Shown here: positions 1 through 9,025 of the stretch, piece after piece
Layout of the letters: every line of letters begins with the position of its first letter
How positions within the stretch are numbered: position 1 is the stretch's first letter
DNA from: Pseudoalteromonas sp. SMS1
GTDB taxonomy: Bacteria > Pseudomonadota > Gammaproteobacteria > Enterobacterales > Alteromonadaceae
Reading direction: 5' to 3'
NCBI RefSeq assembly: GCF_021530565.1
Contig: NZ_JAKGBI010000027.1
Span: forward strand, 1 to 62,685
Length of the DNA stretch: 62,685 bases
The notes under the pieces: model-generated
The model's input: the letters and a program-made list of their open reading frames with translations, nothing else
What the model was told of the DNA's origin: nothing
Database searches by the model: none
Program-made: the position numbers and the translations under genes

Positions 1-19
1 AGATGTGTATAAGAGACAG
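1..19. other. Tn5/Nextera mosaic-end adapter remnant
   Basis: The first 19 bases read AGATGTGTATAAGAGACAG, identical to the 19-bp Tn5 mosaic end carried by Nextera transposome adapters. It sits exactly at the end of the window and interrupts a coding sequence. It is almost certainly untrimmed library sequence, not genome, so the true contig begins near base 20. Confidence 0.93.
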
Positions 20-167
20 GGTCTAGTAATTGTTCTTCAGCTTGGACTAAAAAAGCTTCGGCGTCTTTTTCAGTTAGCTTGTCACTTGTTGTTGAGTTAC
101 AGCCACTCAGAGAGAGTGCCCCAGCAACGAATACCGCGCTTAGGCTGAGTTTAAATTTTGCTGACAT
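20..167 (-). CDS. Lipoprotein, N-terminal fragment (possible M2-family peptidase)
   Basis: A 5' fragment of a minus-strand gene running off the window edge, too short to appear as a long reading frame. The ATG is at 167-165. The translation begins MSAKFKLSLSAV, followed by a hydrophobic stretch and the lipobox LSGC with Cys23, so it is a signal-peptidase-II lipoprotein. After the lipobox comes a Ser/Thr-rich linker and an acidic helical start (LTEKDAEAFLVQAEEQLL). That start resembles the mature N-terminus of bacterial ACE-like M2 dipeptidyl carboxypeptidases, but only about 25 mature residues are visible, so the family is a guess. The gene is divergent from the acyl-CoA dehydrogenase gene. 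The window end is adapter, so the frame cannot be followed further. Confidence 0.6.
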
Positions 168-393
168 AATTATTCACTTTTTGTTATAGAGAACAGCGAT
201 GATAACAGCCTCTTGGCATCCCCTCAATCGCGAAAGTGTTATGTCAAGTCAAGTTAAGCCGCAGTTAAATCAAAGATTCTTCACTTATTCGCCAGGTTGC
301 CATGTTATTTGTTGCCTGCGAATAAGTACCGTGGTTGAGTTAGTATGTTTTTCATCCATACTTACCTAATCAATAGGAAGGAGACAAACTCTC
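168..393. promoter_or_regulatory. Divergent promoter region with long inverted repeat
   Basis: Intergenic space between the minus-strand lipoprotein and the plus-strand acyl-CoA dehydrogenase. It holds an inverted repeat with arms at 283-296 and 315-327 (ACTTATTCGCCAGG against CCTGCGAATAAGT, one bulged base, 18-base spacer). There is no T-run after it, and both neighbours read away from it, so an operator is more likely than a terminator. The ribosome binding site AAGGAG of the downstream gene lies about 10 bases before ATG 394. No recognisable FadR or PsrA consensus was seen. Confidence 0.4.
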
Positions 394-2661
394 ATGTGGT
401 TAGTTTTATTAATAATTATAGCTGTTTGGATTATTTTTGGGGTTAAGGAGGTACGCGTTAAATGGGTTTCTTTACCCCTGTTCAATTATTTTAAGCGTGC
501 ATTACCAGAGTTATCCGACACGGAAAAGGAAGCAATGAAGGCCGGGGATACTTGGTGGGACGCCAGCTTGTTCAGTGGTAAGCCAGATTGGAAAATGTGG
601 TTACACTCTGGCAAACCAAGGTTGTCGGACGAAGAACAAGCATTCGTAAACAATGAACTAAAAACGCTCATGACAATGCTCGATGAAGCACAGATTACTG
701 CACAAGGAGATTTACCGGAAGACGTCTGGAAGTACCTCAAAGAGCAGGGGTTCTTTTCAATGATAATTCCTAAAAGCTTTGGTGGTAGGGAGTTCAGTGC
801 ACAGGCTAATTCGGTGATCGTGTCGACAATTGCAACTCGCAGTTTATCTACTGCCGTTACGGTCATGGTACCAAATAGCTTGGGGCCCGCTGAGTTGCTA
901 CTGCATTTTGGCACACAAGCGCAGCAAAATTACTGGTTGCCTAAACTTGCCAGCGCAGATGCACTGCCGTGTTTTGCATTGACGTCATTACATGCTGGCT
1001 CGGATGCGGGTGGTATTACTGATTATGCGACGGTATGTAAACAAGAGTTTGAAGGGAAGGAGACATTAGGGCTGAGGGTGACTTGGTCAAAAAGATATAT
1101 CACTTTGGCGCCTATTGCGGATGTACTTGGTCTTGCATTCAAAGTATTTGACCCAGATAAACTGTTAAGTGATGACGTAGAGCTGGGTATTACTTGCGCG
1201 TTGATCCCCACCCAACATAAGGGCGTAAACCATGGTGATCGTCATGACCCAATGGGGCTTGCGTTTATGAACGGCACCACACAAGGTAAAGATGTTTTCA
1301 TTCCGATGGATTGGGTAATTGGCGGTCAAGATGGCATCGGATTAGGGTGGCGCATGTTGGTTTCTTGTTTGAGTGCTGGTCGAGGTATTTCATTGCCAGC
1401 GTTAAGCGCGGGAACAGCGCAGTTATGTAGTCGTTCTACATCGGCTTACAGCCAGTTGCGCTATCAATTTAAACAACCCATTGGACAATTTGAAGGCGTG
1501 CAGAGTGCACTTGCAAGGATCTGTGGACTCACTTATAGCATTGAAGCTGCGAGAGAGAATACCGCGTTGGCTGTCGATTTAAATAAAAAGCCTTCCGTTA
1601 TTACTGCAATTGCCAAGTACCACCTCACCGAGCAAGCAAGGCAGGTGATCAACGATGCAATGGATATACATGGTGGCAAAGCGATTCAAAAAGGTGCTTT
1701 GAATTATCTCGCGAATCACTACGCCGGCATGCCGATTAGTATTACGGTTGAAGGCGCAAATATTCTCACCAGAAATTTGATGATTTTTGGCCAAGGAGCC
1801 AGTCGTTGTCATCCATTCATTTTAAAAGAAATGGAAGCTGTACAGCTCGAAGACAAGGAACACGGATTAAAAGAATTTGATAAATTACTCTTGTCTCATC
1901 TGCTTCATACCGGCACAAATAGTTTGAAAGCGCTGTTCAATGGATTAACCGTTGCTCGGTTTGTCAGTTCGCCTGTCAGTGGGGATGTGGCACGTTATTA
2001 CCAGTTACTCACTTGGTATAGCCAAGTGTTAGCGGTATTGAGTGATATTGCGATGTTGCGACTAGGTGGTGCACTGAAATATCGTGAAATGCAATCAGCC
2101 CGTTTGGGAGACATGCTCAGTCACTTGTATTTAGCGTCCTGCGTGTTGAAAAAGTATGAAGATGATGGCCACCAATGCGGGGATTTGCCGCTTGTCAGAG
2201 TCGCAATGGCGTACCATCTGACAAGTTACAGCCAAGCAGCGAAGACCTTTATCGAAAACTTTTTACCTAGGGGCCTAAGAAGCGTTGTAAAACGCTTGAT
2301 ATTTCCTTTGGGTACACGTGCGTTTGGCGCCTTAGATGACGAGGTTAAATCACTGTGTGCGAGCGTATTTGAAAACAGCAATACGCTCAATCGCATTAGT
2401 GCATTTTGTGATTGTGAGGGGATGGTTGGGCTCGAAAAGCTCGAAAAAGCAGTATCTCTGTCTAAAGGGGTGAAAGTGGCGTATCACGATTTCTTACGTT
2501 GGCAAAGAAAACAAACAGCACAATTGTACAACCAATCAGACTCTCAACAGTTAGCAGAGGCGTGTGCAGCTGGGGTTATTTCAGAGGGAGATAAGCAGGC
2601 TTTAGAAGTGTGGCTAAAAATTAGAGACGAAGCGCTTAGCGTGGATGCAAAAAGCGCTTAG
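394..2661 (+). CDS. fadE: Acyl-CoA dehydrogenase, FadE type
   Basis: A 755-residue protein of the long FadE class of acyl-CoA dehydrogenases, which oxidise acyl-CoA to trans-2-enoyl-CoA in the first step of fatty-acid beta-oxidation using FAD. An N-terminal hydrophobic segment (residues 1-17) suggests membrane association, as in Escherichia coli FadE (about 814 residues). The middle contains typical stretches: IIPKSFGG near residue 125, FALTSLHAGSDAGG near 192-205 (flavin/substrate binding) and DIHGGKAIQKG near 424. The last 250 residues match the extra C-terminal domain (DUF1974) specific to this class. The start follows a strong AAGGAG site. The gene stands alone and converges on the next gene with only 6 bases between stop codons. 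Family assignment is firm; the exact chain-length preference is not visible. Confidence 0.92.
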   Translation: MWLVLLIIIAVWIIFGVKEVRVKWVSLPLFNYFKRALPELSDTEKEAMKAGDTWWDASLFSGKPDWKMWLHSGKPRLSDEEQAFVNNELKTLMTMLDEAQITAQGDLPEDVWKYLKEQGFFSMIIPKSFGGREFSAQANSVIVSTIATRSLSTAVTVMVPNSLGPAELLLHFGTQAQQNYWLPKLASADALPCFALTSLHAGSDAGGITDYATVCKQEFEGKETLGLRVTWSKRYITLAPIADVLGLAFKVFDPDKLLSDDVELGITCALIPTQHKGVNHGDRHDPMGLAFMNGTTQGKDVFIPMDWVIGGQDGIGLGWRMLVSCLSAGRGISLPALSAGTAQLCSRSTSAYSQLRYQFKQPIGQFEGVQSALARICGLTYSIEAARENTALAVDLNKKPSVITAIAKYHLTEQARQVINDAMDIHGGKAIQKGALNYLANHYAGMPISITVEGANILTRNLMIFGQGASRCHPFILKEMEAVQLEDKEHGLKEFDKLLLSHLLHTGTNSLKALFNGLTVARFVSSPVSGDVARYYQLLTWYSQVLAVLSDIAMLRLGGALKYREMQSARLGDMLSHLYLASCVLKKYEDDGHQCGDLPLVRVAMAYHLTSYSQAAKTFIENFLPRGLRSVVKRLIFPLGTRAFGALDDEVKSLCASVFENSNTLNRISAFCDCEGMVGLEKLEKAVSLSKGVKVAYHDFLRWQRKQTAQLYNQSDSQQLAEACAAGVISEGDKQALEVWLKIRDEALSVDAKSA

Positions 2662-2667
2662 GCTATC

Positions 2668-3105
2668 TTAGCGTGCATATGGATCAGGGTTAATTTTATC
2701 TACGTACCAGTCACCCTTACGTTTAACCATTTGCACGCTTCGCATATCGTCGACTTGGTCGCCATGTAATTGGCCGGTAAATATTAAGTTTACTTTGGCA
2801 TTTTTACCATATTGCTCACGCAAGCTTTGATTTGTCATGTCCAATTCTATCGTGACACTATCATATTGCATGTTTACGAGGTTTCTCGTGAATTGAGACG
2901 TTGTGCCATAAGAGCGCATTATCCGTGCAAGCCGCGGAGTCGCAAGCTTGAGGGCTGCATTCATATCTTTGCGATTGTAAAGGGCATCAAAATACATTGT
3001 TGCAGTGTAACCAGGGGTGTCTTTATCACCTCTGCCCGCTTCTTCGTTACCACAACCAGCTAAAAATAATGTCGCAAAAGCGAAAATCAAAGAGAGATAT
3101 TTCAT
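2668..3105 (-). CDS. Small lipoprotein, unknown function
   Basis: A 145-residue protein with a signal peptide and lipobox LAGC (Cys18), so a lipoprotein. The mature part begins with a short charged linker and then a compact alpha/beta domain: YFDALYNRKDMNAAL, a run of predicted beta strands (YDSVTIELDM, AKVNLIFTGQL) and the ending VQMVKRKGDWYVDKINPDPYAR. This layout, a helical start with a strand closing on a WYVD motif, is reminiscent of NTF2/DUF4878-like lipoproteins, but I do not recognise the family with confidence. It is convergent with the acyl-CoA dehydrogenase gene. The start is preceded by AAGGAG on the minus strand (3117-3112). Confidence 0.8.
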   Translation of the reverse strand: MKYLSLIFAFATLFLAGCGNEEAGRGDKDTPGYTATMYFDALYNRKDMNAALKLATPRLARIMRSYGTTSQFTRNLVNMQYDSVTIELDMTNQSLREQYGKNAKVNLIFTGQLHGDQVDDMRSVQMVKRKGDWYVDKINPDPYAR

Positions 3106-3272
3106 TTTAAAAAGGAGTTACCAATCACTCTCTCTAGTGTGTCTTTATTCGAATCATTTGTAAAGTTAACTAATTAAAATAACCTAATCGTATATTTTAT
3201 CTTAATATAAATAGCTTATTTTTATAATCGAAACGAATTAAGGGGGGAGGTACCATAGTGGGAACATCAGCA

Positions 3273-3305
3273 CCTTTTAGGGCTATGTGGTTATGCCCTA
3301 AAAGG
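3273..3305 (-). terminator. Stem-loop downstream of the repeat lipoprotein gene
   Basis: A perfect 11-bp inverted repeat, CCTTTTAGGGC (3273-3283) against GCCCTAAAAGG (3295-3305), with an 11-base loop, lies 20 bases after the stop of the minus-strand gene ending at 3325. No U-tract follows on either strand, so it may be a Rho-assisted or stabilising 3' hairpin, not a classical intrinsic terminator. Confidence 0.5.
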
Positions 3306-3324
3306 ATATAAAGGTGATGATGGG

Positions 3325-5670
3325 TTAGTCACTCAACGGGCATTTCAGTGTATTGGCACCTTGCGTTCGATAACATAGCTCACCGTTTTCTAGTATTAGT
3401 TGCGCAATGTAATCTCCTGAGCTTTGGAAGGCGGGCGTATTATCGTCGCCAAAGCATGTCAAATGACCGTTGTTAACAAGGCATGTGTGGGTGTGGTTGC
3501 CTAAAATTTGATGCACTAATCCTGACTGAGCGATGCGTTGCTCTATCTGAGCTGAGTCTGTTCCCCAGCACTGCCAGCTTGCATCTGCAAATTGCGCACA
3601 CGCGGTATCATAGTTGACCGCATTCAGTTTAACCACATGTGCTAGCGCGGGCACTTGAGCAACCGGGGAGTCGTTAAAACCAGCACAATGCACATCGCCT
3701 GCGTTGCCGAGTTGGCACGCATAGTTCCCACGTGTGACAACTTGCTTAAGTTGGTCGGGTTGCGTCTCAAAATTGAGCAGGCTGTTGTTACTCGTACATC
3801 TTGATAGGGCACGGTCTTCGACCACGCAGCGATACTGTTCTCCTTCGACCTCAAAATTATTTGCCATGGTAATTTCAGCGCTGTTTATGATAAATGTATC
3901 TGCTTCATCTCTGGTGTATAAAGACATTCTCGCTTCGATTTCTTGAGGAAGTATTTGTCGGTATTCAGTAATCAAAGCAACATCATTGGACACTTTTGAT
4001 ACGCCACCTGAATTGTCCCAAGCAGGAATATAATCGGTCTTTCCTTCAAGGTGATTAAATTGACCAAATAAGAAGAAATTGGCGCCGCTGACATATGTTT
4101 CGTTGACACCCGCATAAGTTCTTAACAACGAGTTATATGACTCCGCGTAAACGTTAACTTCTTTCTCAGCGAAGCCTGCTTTTATGATTAGACTAAATGA
4201 TCTCATTGAACTTGCGATGTACTCGTTGTCTAGTACAGTAATCGTTGCGATGTGATTGTTGCGCGTTACTTCCAGTTTGTCGTAAGTATGCAAGTTAGTG
4301 ATAGGGACAATGCGTATGTCATCAATGGGGACTGCGCTTTCTAAAGTATAATTCTGCATTACCTCGCGTTTAGGATAAATATCAAACCTTTGGTCTTTGT
4401 TGGTAATATCGATGGCACCTCTTGTTGCAACGGTATTGTGGAAAGTAAACGGTAAAGTTTCTGTGGCATGCCCACCCGATTTGTAGTTTAACGTATAACT
4501 GATCGTGTGAAAGTTATTGTAGCTCTCAACTTCTGGCACTTGTATTGTGAGTTTATTGTTTTCCTTATTGAGGTATTGGTCATCAAATTCATTGTTGATT
4601 GACCAAGTTACGCTGTCTACATTTGAGAAGTCAGTGACATTACTTGTCACAACCACTGTTTGCCCCGATGCGGCAACGTCATGGGAGCTCGTTAACGTAA
4701 TTGGGTTTTGAACAATGTGTTTTTTAACTGTGACTTTCGTAGTTGCCGTTTTAGAGACGCCCCCTTTCATGTTTACTGTGAGTGATAAATCAAACTGGGT
4801 ATCTTCAGCGACAATCGGAGCGACAAATTGATACACTTTGCTGTTGCTTGTTTGCTCTGTAGGTTGCGGGTTGGGTTGCCACTGCCATGTATAGCGTTCA
4901 ATTTCATCACTGTGTGCAATGGTAGGGACGACACTGCTCTCTTTTGCGCTGGAAACGGTTAATTGGTCAGGTAAAGAGACACTTAAAGAAGGGCCATTGG
5001 CAGGGGACACTTTGACTGTCGCTGAGCGGGCATGTGCACCGTGTTCAGTGATTACTTTGAGCGTAACGGTAAACTCGGTTATCTGTGAGACATTGGGAAG
5101 TGCCATTTTGAGCGTTGACTCTCCCTGGTTATTCGAGGTGGAGCCTGAAACTTCATAGTTCAAGTCGATACCGTCCAGCTCCCACATCACATCTTGGATT
5201 ATCGTGTCAGTTTCAAATGATGCGCTTAATGACACTGTATTGTCGCCATCAAATGCATAATTTTCTTCCATTTCAATATGTGCGCCTGCGATGACAGGGT
5301 AGAGAGTGACCATGTACGTTTTTGTTACTGTTGGGTTTACACCATCCGAAACGTCACAGCTTAAGGTAATATTTTGTTTCTCAGTCACGGTAGGGAATGT
5401 AACAAGGGTGCGCGCTAAAGACGCTTGTTCAAACTGGACTCCTGGTAGCGAGCTTGTCCAACTCACCGCAAGTTCGTCGTTGTCGGGATCGTTAAAAATG
5501 GTATTTAGGGTGATAGACTCAGCAGATACCGCCAGTGTGTTACCACTTAGCGTGATGGTAGGTGCTTTGTTCTCGGTTATTGGGCGTTGATCGTCATTAC
5601 TTGATGAATCATTACCACCGCCACATGCAGTTAACAAACCTAATAGCGAGGCCAAAAGTATTTTGCGCAT
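3325..5670 (-). CDS. Large lipoprotein with Ig/PKD-like repeats and RCC1-like C-terminus
   Basis: A 781-residue lipoprotein: signal peptide and lipobox LTAC (Cys16), then a Gly/Asn/Ser/Asp-rich linker. Residues of about 30-410 consist of repeated beta-sandwich units, the first with the cadherin/PKD-like signature FNDPDNDELAVSWTSS and conserved W residues. The C-terminal 180 residues contain paired cysteines and blades such as HVVKLNAVNYDTACAQFADG-like, WQCWGTD, THTCLVNNGHLTCFGDD, which look like degenerate RCC1 (regulator of chromosome condensation) beta-propeller blades, used in secreted bacterial proteins for binding. The cysteines are probably disulphide-bonded, in keeping with an extracytoplasmic location. 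A hairpin follows the stop. The function is unknown; adhesion or surface binding is only a guess. Confidence 0.8.
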   Translation of the reverse strand: MRKILLASLLGLLTACGGGNDSSSNDDQRPITENKAPTITLSGNTLAVSAESITLNTIFNDPDNDELAVSWTSSLPGVQFEQASLARTLVTFPTVTEKQNITLSCDVSDGVNPTVTKTYMVTLYPVIAGAHIEMEENYAFDGDNTVSLSASFETDTIIQDVMWELDGIDLNYEVSGSTSNNQGESTLKMALPNVSQITEFTVTLKVITEHGAHARSATVKVSPANGPSLSVSLPDQLTVSSAKESSVVPTIAHSDEIERYTWQWQPNPQPTEQTSNSKVYQFVAPIVAEDTQFDLSLTVNMKGGVSKTATTKVTVKKHIVQNPITLTSSHDVAASGQTVVVTSNVTDFSNVDSVTWSINNEFDDQYLNKENNKLTIQVPEVESYNNFHTISYTLNYKSGGHATETLPFTFHNTVATRGAIDITNKDQRFDIYPKREVMQNYTLESAVPIDDIRIVPITNLHTYDKLEVTRNNHIATITVLDNEYIASSMRSFSLIIKAGFAEKEVNVYAESYNSLLRTYAGVNETYVSGANFFLFGQFNHLEGKTDYIPAWDNSGGVSKVSNDVALITEYRQILPQEIEARMSLYTRDEADTFIINSAEITMANNFEVEGEQYRCVVEDRALSRCTSNNSLLNFETQPDQLKQVVTRGNYACQLGNAGDVHCAGFNDSPVAQVPALAHVVKLNAVNYDTACAQFADASWQCWGTDSAQIEQRIAQSGLVHQILGNHTHTCLVNNGHLTCFGDDNTPAFQSSGDYIAQLILENGELCYRTQGANTLKCPLSD

Positions 5671-5822
5671 CTTTATTCCTTAATCAATGCTTTGTTTCAC
5701 ATTATCTGTTTCACTTAAATAGGAAAGCTTTCCTATTCCAAGCAATTTAGAGTGGTCTATTTTAATGGCAACTTAATAAAAAGGTTAATTTTCGTACTTC
5801 AATTGTAAGCAGTTGTAGAACG

Positions 5823-5850
5823 AAAAAGCCCAGCATAATACGCCGGGCTT
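5823..5850 (-). terminator. Intrinsic terminator of the RND efflux operon
   Basis: Read on the minus strand: AAGCCCGGCG, loop TATTA, TGCTGGGCTT, then further Ts. A GC-rich stem followed by a U-tract, 20 bases past the stop of the pump gene, is a typical Rho-independent terminator. Confidence 0.85.
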
Positions 5851-5869
5851 GGTCAGGAAGGGAGTTTAC

Positions 5870-8800
5870 TTAATTTAAAGTGGATTGTACTTGGTTGATT
5901 TCTTCAGTTTTTCTACCAAATAGTCTTTTGCCAATGCGTTTCGCGTCCTCAAGCGCGACATACTGGCAAGGGATCAATATCAGCGTAATGACCGTTGCAA
6001 ACAAAACACCAAAAGCAAGCGATACAGCCATTGGGATCACGATTTGTGCTTGTAGGCTGGTTTCCATAATGATTGGTACCAAACCAATGAATGTGGTCAA
6101 AGATGTCAACAAAATTGCGCGGAATCTGCGACACCCAGCCTCGACAACCGCCTCTTTGATACTCAATCCTGTTTCTCTTGCTTTGTTGACAAAATCAACC
6201 ATGACAAGTGAGTCATTCACTACGACCCCAGCGACCGCGATAATACCAAAGAAAGAGAGGCCACTCATTGTCATACCCAGTACCATATGACCCAATACTG
6301 CTCCTACAACGCCAAACGGAATCACAGACATAATTAAGAGTGGCTGAGTATAGGAGCGCAGTGGAATGGCTAGTAGGGCAAAAATGATCATTAATGACAA
6401 CGCAAAATCACGAAGCTGCTCTGCCACACTGTCCATCTCTTCTTGTACACGGCCTGTAATGCTGCTGGTAACATCAGGGTAGTTTTCCAATAGGCTGGGT
6501 AAATATTCTTCGCCAATTTGTTCAGCAATTTTGAACGGTTCTGCTTGATCTGTATCTACAGATGCCCAAACATTAATCGTCCGCTTAGCATTTTCGCGAC
6601 GAATACGATTTACACCTTCGACGAGCTTGATGTCAGCAACCTCAATCAGCGGGATTTCTGCGCCGGCAGGCGAGATTATACGTACATCTTGGATGTCACT
6701 GATGGCATTGCGGTGTTCTTTAGGGTAACGAACCATCACTTTGATTTCTTCGCCGTTACGCAAGATGCGCTGAGCTTCAAGACCGTAGTAGCTAAAGTTT
6801 ACCTGAGAGGCAACATCCGACAGCGTTAGCCCCATGCTGTAAGCCAAAGGTTTAAGCTCGAGTCGAATTTCATCTGTTGCTGACTGCATAGAGTCATTGA
6901 CATCACCCACGCCTTCAACCGTTCTTAGCTTTGCTTTTAGTTTAGCTGCGACCTCTCTGAGGGTATCCTTATTTTTACCTTCAAGGCGGAAGCTAATATC
7001 ACCGTCATCTCGGCCACCGCCAAATACGTTATCCTCAATATTGAAGCTTTTGACACCAGGTAAAGGCGGCATATTTTCACGCCACATTTCACTGAGTTCA
7101 AAGGTGTCTATAGGGCGTAAATGTGGCTCTACCAAAATTGCACGGATAGATGCATTAGTGCGGCCATTCATATTCACTGACAGGTTCTTAACCATGACCT
7201 GACCGTACTGCGCTTCTACTTGTTTCTCAACTTCCCAGACCATTTTTTCAATTTTATTGGTGGTTGCAAGCGTTGCGGATTCAGAGGCTGACAGATTCAT
7301 CTCAATGCGAATACTTGGAAAGTCATGGGGGATTTTAGGGTTGGCAACAAATTTTATGAAGCCTCCGGCAAATAATCCGCCACTCACAATCAAGATACAA
7401 ATAAAGCCAACAATGACGGTGTAACGGTAATGTATGCACTTGTCGATAAATGGTCTGTAGATGTTTTCGATGAAGTGTTTTAAGCCATTATCCATACCTG
7501 CTCTCAAACGATGAAGTGGGTTTTTTGGGTTACTTGGCTTGTCTTTCATTGCCGCTAAGTGCGCTGGTAAAATAAGTTTTGATTCAATCAAAGAGAAGAT
7601 CAAACACAGAATGATGACACCACCGATGGCTTTTGAAAATGCCGCTTCTGGGCCTGTTGACAACGTTTGAGGCAAAAAGGCTGCAATGGTGGTCAGTACG
7701 CCGAATGTTGCAGGCACCGCGACGCGTTTTACGCCACGCACAACGTTATCAAGGCTATGCCCATGTTTTTCTATTTCGGCATGCGCAGATTCGCCCACGA
7801 CGATGGCATCATCGACCACAATACCCAGAACCAGAATAAAGGCGAACAATGAGGCGAGGTTAATCGTGATGTCCATAAAGCCCATAGGCATTAATAAAAA
7901 CGCGCCCAGAAATGAAACGGGCAGGCCCATCATGACCCAAAATGCAAGTCTCACTCTTAAAAATAGCGCCAGCATCAACATGACCAAAATACCACCGATA
8001 ACCATGTTTTCGATCATCATGTTAAGTCGGCCTTCAAGGTAGTAAGTGAAGTCTAGAAATGGCTCCAGCTTTACGTTTTGTGGCAGCTGTGATTTTTTGT
8101 CATTGAGGTAACCTTTGATAACACTGGCAACTTTTGTTATGTCTTGGTCCTTCGACGCCTTAACCTCATAAAGGAGTGAATTTCGGCCATTGTAAAGTGA
8201 GTACATTAGGCCTTCTTCAAAACCATCTGAAACTTTCGCAACGTCACCTAAACGGATCTGGGCGCCATCTTCTAATGTTATCAGCGGCAGCTGTTCAAAT
8301 TCATGGCCTTGATATGCTTGGTTTTCTACTCGCATTGAAATGTAGCCATTGTCTGACCGGATCTGACCGGCTGACATATTCGCTGAAAAACTTTGAACTG
8401 CCGCTGAGATATCACGAAACGTAAGACCGTATTCACGCAGTTTATCTGGACTGACTTCGATGCCAATTTCGTAATCTAAGCCACTGTTAAATGTGACGAG
8501 ATTTACCCCAGGTAGCGCGAGCATTTCATCATGCAGTGTATTACCTAGTTTCTTAAGTTCTTTGAAATCCATATCCCCATTAAGTGTTAGGAGCATCACA
8601 TCTTGTTCATTTTTTTCATTACGAACAATGGGGCGCTCCATACCCGATGGAAAGTTTGAAATAGCATCTACCTGCATTTTCACTTCATCAAGGACATCTT
8701 TGGGCTCATATTGTTGGTCTACTTCAATCCAAGTTTGTGAAAAACCACGGTTTGAATAGGTGATAAGTCGTTTGATCCCTTCAAGCCCTTCCATTGCTTC

Positions 8801-9019
8801 TTCGACTTTGATAGTGATGCCTTCTTCGACCTCCTGAGGTGCCGCACCTGGATATACCGCTTGAATACTTAGCCAATAGTTTTTATTTTGTGGAAAGATT
8901 TGCTTCTGAATTGTGAATGCCGTCAGTAAGCCACCAACGAGCACAAAAATCATGAGCAGGTTTGCGGCAACTGGATTGCGTGCAAACCAAGCAATAATGC
9001 CTTTTTCTTGGGTTTCCAT
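5870..9019 (-). CDS. RND efflux pump, inner-membrane transporter
   Basis: A 1049-residue resistance-nodulation-division transporter of the hydrophobe/amphiphile efflux (AcrB/MexF/VexH) family, a proton-driven trimeric pump that works with a periplasmic adaptor and a TolC-type channel. It shows the family layout: TM1 at about 20-38, a large periplasmic domain, the TM2-TM6 bundle, a second periplasmic domain and TM7-TM12. The proton-relay acidic pair is present in TM4 as GIVVDDAIVVGE (Asp403, Asp404). Length is normal. The gene lies 6 bases after the adaptor gene, so the two form an operon; no outer-membrane channel gene is nearby, so a shared TolC is expected. Substrates cannot be read from the sequence. 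Confidence 0.95.
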   Translation of the reverse strand: METQEKGIIAWFARNPVAANLLMIFVLVGGLLTAFTIQKQIFPQNKNYWLSIQAVYPGAAPQEVEEGITIKVEEAMEGLEGIKRLITYSNRGFSQTWIEVDQQYEPKDVLDEVKMQVDAISNFPSGMERPIVRNEKNEQDVMLLTLNGDMDFKELKKLGNTLHDEMLALPGVNLVTFNSGLDYEIGIEVSPDKLREYGLTFRDISAAVQSFSANMSAGQIRSDNGYISMRVENQAYQGHEFEQLPLITLEDGAQIRLGDVAKVSDGFEEGLMYSLYNGRNSLLYEVKASKDQDITKVASVIKGYLNDKKSQLPQNVKLEPFLDFTYYLEGRLNMMIENMVIGGILVMLMLALFLRVRLAFWVMMGLPVSFLGAFLLMPMGFMDITINLASLFAFILVLGIVVDDAIVVGESAHAEIEKHGHSLDNVVRGVKRVAVPATFGVLTTIAAFLPQTLSTGPEAAFSKAIGGVIILCLIFSLIESKLILPAHLAAMKDKPSNPKNPLHRLRAGMDNGLKHFIENIYRPFIDKCIHYRYTVIVGFICILIVSGGLFAGGFIKFVANPKIPHDFPSIRIEMNLSASESATLATTNKIEKMVWEVEKQVEAQYGQVMVKNLSVNMNGRTNASIRAILVEPHLRPIDTFELSEMWRENMPPLPGVKSFNIEDNVFGGGRDDGDISFRLEGKNKDTLREVAAKLKAKLRTVEGVGDVNDSMQSATDEIRLELKPLAYSMGLTLSDVASQVNFSYYGLEAQRILRNGEEIKVMVRYPKEHRNAISDIQDVRIISPAGAEIPLIEVADIKLVEGVNRIRRENAKRTINVWASVDTDQAEPFKIAEQIGEEYLPSLLENYPDVTSSITGRVQEEMDSVAEQLRDFALSLMIIFALLAIPLRSYTQPLLIMSVIPFGVVGAVLGHMVLGMTMSGLSFFGIIAVAGVVVNDSLVMVDFVNKARETGLSIKEAVVEAGCRRFRAILLTSLTTFIGLVPIIMETSLQAQIVIPMAVSLAFGVLFATVITLILIPCQYVALEDAKRIGKRLFGRKTEEINQVQSTLN

Positions 9020-9025
9020 ACGCGG

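Noticed and set aside
486..914. 142-codon minus-strand frame inside the fadE gene
   Set aside because: It is antisense to a well-conserved FadE coding sequence, with no ribosome site and no recognisable protein motif.
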